Source: CAWCUU01 sp963798855 (GTDB taxonomy: Bacteria > Gemmatimonadota > Gemmatimonadetes > Longimicrobiales > RSA9). Taken from it: a stretch of DNA of 64,000 nt. Shown one piece after another: positions 61,001 to 64,000 of this stretch. Position numbers and translations under genes: made by a program. Positions within the stretch are counted from its first letter, which is position 1, and each line of letters opens with the position of its first letter. The notes beneath the pieces are model-generated. The model did no database searches and was not told the origin of the DNA. It was given only the letters and a program-made list of their open reading frames with translations. Location: the NCBI GenBank assembly GCA_963798855.1, contig CAWCUU010000001.1, positions 1,426,001 through 1,490,000 of the forward strand, written 5' to 3'.

Positions 61001-61789
61001 GTCACTCCGCCTGCCTTCGTTCGGGTCCGTGCCAGCTCCCTCAGCTTCGCCTCCACACGACGCGCGTCCTCCACCGTGTCCACGCCGCCTTCCGTCGCCT
61101 CCGTCAGCGCCACGCCGAGCCGAAGCCCCGCCCTCAGCGCCCGGAGCTGCTCCAGCCGCTCCAGCTCCTCCAGCGGATCCGCCGGCAACGCGACCCAGCG
61201 CGCCAGCGCCGACCGGCTGTACGCATACACCCCCAGGTGACGCAGGTAGCTCTCGCCCTGCAACAGCGCCGCATCCGGGTCGCCATCGCGACGATGCGGG
61301 ATCGCCGCCCGGGAGAAGTATAGCGCGCCCCCGTCCCTTCCACGTACGACCTTGACGACCCCCGGGTCGTGCAGTGCCTCGAGACTCCCGAGCGGGGCCG
61401 CGACGGTGCCCACGTCCCACCCCGATCGCACCAGCTCGACCGCCGAGGCGATCTGCTCGCTCGCCACGAAGGGCTCGTCGCCCTGCACGTTCACCACGAC
61501 GCCGTACTCGCGCGTACGCCGGCCTCGCCGCCACCTCCGCCACGCGATCCGTTCCCGTCGCGTGCGACGCCGCCGTCCGCTCCACACGCGCGCCGAACGC
61601 GCGGCAGGCGGCCTCGACCTCCTCGCTGTCCGTGGCGACGACCACCGCGTCCAGCGCCGGGGCCTGCGTCACCCGCTGCCAGACCCACTCGATGAGCGGC
61701 CGACCGGCAATGGGATGGAGCGGTTTGCGGGGCAGACGCTCCGATCCGATACGGGCCGGAATCACGCCCAGAGCGGGGGCTTTTCGCAT
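60997..61789 (-). CDS. kdsB: CMP-Kdo synthetase (3-deoxy-manno-octulosonate cytidylyltransferase), interrupted by a frameshift
   Basis: Activates Kdo with CTP for transfer to lipid A. From ATG 61789 the first 90 residues read GVIPARIGSERLPRKPLHPIAGRPLIEWVW... VVVATDSEEVEAA... HATGTDRVAEVAARPAYA, clear KdsB. The continuation EYGVVVNVQGDEPFVASEQI... ALYFSRAAIPHRRD... YLRHLGVYAYSRSAL is in another frame, ending at 60997. The join lies in the CGCGCG run around 61509-61514 and needs one base removed or two added; the restored product would be about 264 residues, slightly above the usual 250. As the sole kdsB in a complete Kdo operon, an assembly error is more likely than loss. Confidence 0.9.
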
Positions 61790-61973
61790 GGAAGAGCGAA
61801 GGACGAGGCGCGGAAGGGCGCGTGTGCCGCTGCAATTTTCACGCCCCTGAATCTAACTCCGCGCCGCGATCCTTGTCAAAGCGCGACCACAGGATCGCAG
61901 AGCGAGCCTCGACGCCTGGTTCCAGTGCATGAACTCACCGCTCCTCTGATTCGCGGCGGAGGGCCGGCGGGCC

Positions 61974-63494
61974 TCAGAAGGGGCCGCGGACGGGGCTGGT
62001 CCGTGGCGCCTCCCACGGGTACGTCCGCCCGAACGGCCAGTGAAGGCCGACGGAGAAGTCGTGGCCTTCGCTCGGGTCGGCCGGGTCGACCATGTAGCGG
62101 AGGTACAGCGAGAAGAACTGCAGGCTGGCGCCGATGTTCTGCTCGAAGTCCCGGGTTGCGTCCGCCGTCCATGCCATCCCGGTGTTGTGCAGCAGCTCGA
62201 GATCGGGTGCGCCGATCACCGGCAGCGCAAGCCTCCGCGGGAGCGGGATGCGGTACATCGTCTCGAGGAACAATACCCGGTCTCCCCGGAACTGGGCGCG
62301 TTCGAACGTATAGAGGGTGCCGGAGCCGCCGATGAAGCTCCAGCGCTGGAGGGGCAGCGATTCGGTCCCGGGCAGCGGCCCCTGGGCGTGGAGCTGGAGT
62401 CGCAGCGTGTGTCCGCGAAAGGTATTGAAGGCGATGTCGGCCGAGGCGAGATAGCGGCCGAAGGCGAACTCGCCGTCGGCGACCCTCCCTGCCCATTCGA
62501 GGGTGGCGCCGGCGCCGATCTCGCTGGAGGAGTCGATCCACTCCGCGCCGGCGTCGAGAATCAGGCTCGAGATCACGCCGTCGTCGATGGACGGATTCGG
62601 GATGATGGAGTCGGCCTTGAGGATGCCCCATGGCTGGCCCGCGACCAGCGACGTCGCGTCCTCTCGCTGCGCGCGCAGGCGCAGGGTCGTATAGACGGCG
62701 CCAATGAGCACGGGGCGCTCGAGCTCGGCGAAGACGGTCGTCGCCCCGTAGTAGTCGCGGTAGTCCTTCTGGTGCGTGAAGTAGGATACGGAGTTGCTGA
62801 TGGCGCCGCGGATCCAGTCCTCGTTCGTGACCGGACCCTTCTGCCCTCCGAGGCGCAGCGTGAAGGTGTCCACGCGCAAGCTCAGCTGTGCCAGTCCTCC
62901 GAGCTCGCCCCGCTCGGAGAAGTAGCGGCCGCGCGCCAGCAGCTCGGGGTGCACGACGGGTCCCGCGGGAATGCGCAGGCCGAAGCCCCACCCGAGATTC
63001 ACGCCGTTGACGCGGTCGTACGTGGGTGCGTCGAAGCCCTTGATCCCGGGAAGGAAGAGTGCCGGCGGGGCGGTACTGATCGCTGTTATGACGAAGCGGT
63101 CCGGGGTTCGATCGACCCGGTAAGGCGCGAGCGGCCTCGACAGCACCGCGCCGCCGATCTCGGCGAGCTGCGAGCGGTACAGTCCGCCGCCGGCGTTCAC
63201 GACGTCGCCACGGACGCGCGCGCGGGGACGGAGGAAGAGGTTCGATGCGACGGCGAAGACGTCGCCCTCCACGACCGTGCTGATGGCGACGGTGGCGTCC
63301 AGCACGAGCAGCGAGCCGCGGACGGTGTCCTGGATCACCGAGTCGGCGCTGACGACCTGGTAGTTGCCGGCCTCGAGGAGGTCGCGCAGCCTGCGGTCGA
63401 TTTCCACGTCGCCGTTGCCGCGCAGCGCGACCCGCTGCGCGCGCGCCGACGACGGCACGAGAGCGGCCGTCAGCAGCAGCGGCAGCGCCCGCAT
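61974..63494 (-). CDS. Secreted outer-membrane beta-barrel-like protein
   Basis: 506 residues. Signal peptide (MRALPLLLTAALVPSSARAQ). Residues 25-110 resemble a beta-helical 'bactofilin/polymer-forming' style stretch: GSLLVLDATVAISTVVEGDVFAVASNLFLRPRARVRGDVVNAGGGLY. The larger C-terminal part is a probable barrel: VNLGWGFGLRIPAG, LAQLSLRVDTFTLRLGG, AVYTTLRLRAQRED, RLQLHAQGPLPGT and a last strand HDFSVGLHWPFG. Family unknown. ATG 63494 starts the signal peptide; GTG 63542, overlapping the amidotransferase stop, is an alternative. The gap to kdsB (61790-61973) shows nothing recognisable. Confidence 0.72.
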   Translation of the reverse strand: MRALPLLLTAALVPSSARAQRVALRGNGDVEIDRRLRDLLEAGNYQVVSADSVIQDTVRGSLLVLDATVAISTVVEGDVFAVASNLFLRPRARVRGDVVNAGGGLYRSQLAEIGGAVLSRPLAPYRVDRTPDRFVITAISTAPPALFLPGIKGFDAPTYDRVNGVNLGWGFGLRIPAGPVVHPELLARGRYFSERGELGGLAQLSLRVDTFTLRLGGQKGPVTNEDWIRGAISNSVSYFTHQKDYRDYYGATTVFAELERPVLIGAVYTTLRLRAQREDATSLVAGQPWGILKADSIIPNPSIDDGVISSLILDAGAEWIDSSSEIGAGATLEWAGRVADGEFAFGRYLASADIAFNTFRGHTLRLQLHAQGPLPGTESLPLQRWSFIGGSGTLYTFERAQFRGDRVLFLETMYRIPLPRRLALPVIGAPDLELLHNTGMAWTADATRDFEQNIGASLQFFSLYLRYMVDPADPSEGHDFSVGLHWPFGRTYPWEAPRTSPVRGPF

Positions 63495-63538
63495 CAGCGC
63501 GGCCGCGGAGCGGGGGCAGCGGAGGCGGAGCGGCAGGA

Positions 63539-64000
63539 TCACGCGTCCCGCAGGAAGTTCACCAGGATCTGGCGCCCGTTCTCGGTCGCGATCGACTCCG
63601 GATGGAACTGGACGCCCGAGATCGGTAGCCTTCGGTGCCGGATACCCTGGATCTCGTCCTCCCACCCCTCCTCGGCCGTCCACGCGGTCACCTCGAGGTC
63701 GTCCGGCAGCGTCTCGCGCTCGAGCACGAGCGAGTGGTAGCGGACGACCTGCACCTCCGCCGGCAGGCCGTCGAAGAGGCCGCGGCCGGTGTGCCGGACG
63801 GGGGAGCGCTTCCCGTGCATCGCGCGTCGCGCGCGCACGACCCGAGCACCGAACGCACTGCCAATCGACTGGTGGCCGAGGCAGACGCCGAGGATGGGCC
63901 GACCCGCTCCGAGCCGCCGAACGGCGTCCACGCTGACGCCCGCCTCCGCGGGCGTGCATGGCCCCGGCGAGATGACGATCCGCTCCGGTCCCATTGCCTC
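63539..64000 (-). CDS. TrpG/PabA-type glutamine amidotransferase (5' end outside window)
   Basis: Class I glutamine amidotransferase subunit supplying ammonia to anthranilate synthase or aminodeoxychorismate synthase. The frame is open to base 64000, and the family N-terminus (about 40 residues) is missing. Seen: GPERIVISPGPCTPAEAG, the nucleophile in ILGVCLGHQSIGSAFG, VRYHSLVLERETLP, and the catalytic His/Glu in GVQFHPESIATENG, then QILVNFLRDA. Which of the two pathways cannot be decided without the neighbouring synthase gene. Confidence 0.93.
   Translation of the reverse strand, partial: EAMGPERIVISPGPCTPAEAGVSVDAVRRLGAGRPILGVCLGHQSIGSAFGARVVRARRAMHGKRSPVRHTGRGLFDGLPAEVQVVRYHSLVLERETLPDDLEVTAWTAEEGWEDEIQGIRHRRLPISGVQFHPESIATENGRQILVNFLRDA

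Noticed and set aside
59432..61240. Long open frame on the plus strand opposite pyrG and kdsB (about 602 codons)
   Set aside because: It is the antisense shadow of pyrG, rich in Arg/Asp/Val with no domain pattern.

Overview
The window looks like a chromosomal segment of a high-GC, LPS-bearing Gram-negative bacterium. Evidence: a Kdo/Lpt lipopolysaccharide operon, Omp85 and TamB outer-membrane biogenesis genes, lipoprotein signals, beta-barrel proteins, and a cytochrome c maturation operon. The gene mix (GWxTD-like protein, FlgO/TPR protein with an N-terminal AELKRRKVFRV motif, many small secreted proteins of unknown function) suggests Gemmatimonadota or a close relative. That is inference from style, not from a marker gene. 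I saw no IS element, prophage, CRISPR array or rRNA.

Layout: 1-3933 holds housekeeping genes on the plus strand (gpsA end, MerR regulator, surE, pcm, an acidic unknown, apt). 3974-9362 is mostly minus strand: DedA protein, an NTF2-fold secreted protein, a tRNA-Arg(CCT) with a strong hairpin behind it, a lipoprotein, a frameshifted GH13 enzyme, and a PstS-like protein overlapping a porin-like gene. 9374-12472 is a histidine kinase / NtrC-type regulator pair. 12436-14627 is a four-gene minus-strand set with two different Rieske proteins around two membrane proteins, one of them cytochrome b561-like; a MauG/Ccp-type di-heme peroxidase diverges from it. 16406-20990 has a FlgO/TPR protein, then TPM, nucleotidyltransferase and LemA genes and a tiny membrane protein. 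21144-27222 is a complete ccmABCDEFGH operon, followed by lgt, a family 4 uracil-DNA glycosylase and a barrel protein. 29856-38284 is an Omp85 - TamB - GWxTD-like unit. 39207-41873 is a three-domain LigD. 42085-52074 is an envelope-glycan cluster (acyltransferase, four glycosyltransferases, methyltransferase, YfhO-like protein, flippase-like protein). 52131-61789 is a tightly overlapped operon kdsB-pyrG-kdsA-kdsC-kdsD-lptC-lptA-lptB-rpoN. The end holds a barrel protein and a truncated trpG/pabA-type amidotransferase.

How the parts fit: the kds genes make CMP-Kdo, the Lpt proteins move LPS, and Omp85/TamB serve outer-membrane assembly. Lgt serves the many lipoproteins. Ccm supplies c-type haem proteins such as the di-heme peroxidase, and RpoN would serve the NtrC-type regulator.

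Five genes (GH13, histidine kinase N-terminus, low-potential Rieske, YfhO-like N-terminus, kdsB) appear broken by single indels, mostly in GC-rich runs. This pattern fits assembly or base-calling errors better than decay, so they are annotated as interrupted CDS. The most interesting items are the dual-Rieske/b561 module, the LptB protein with an extra N-terminal domain of about 148 residues, and a pair of covarying hairpin repeats inside ccmB.
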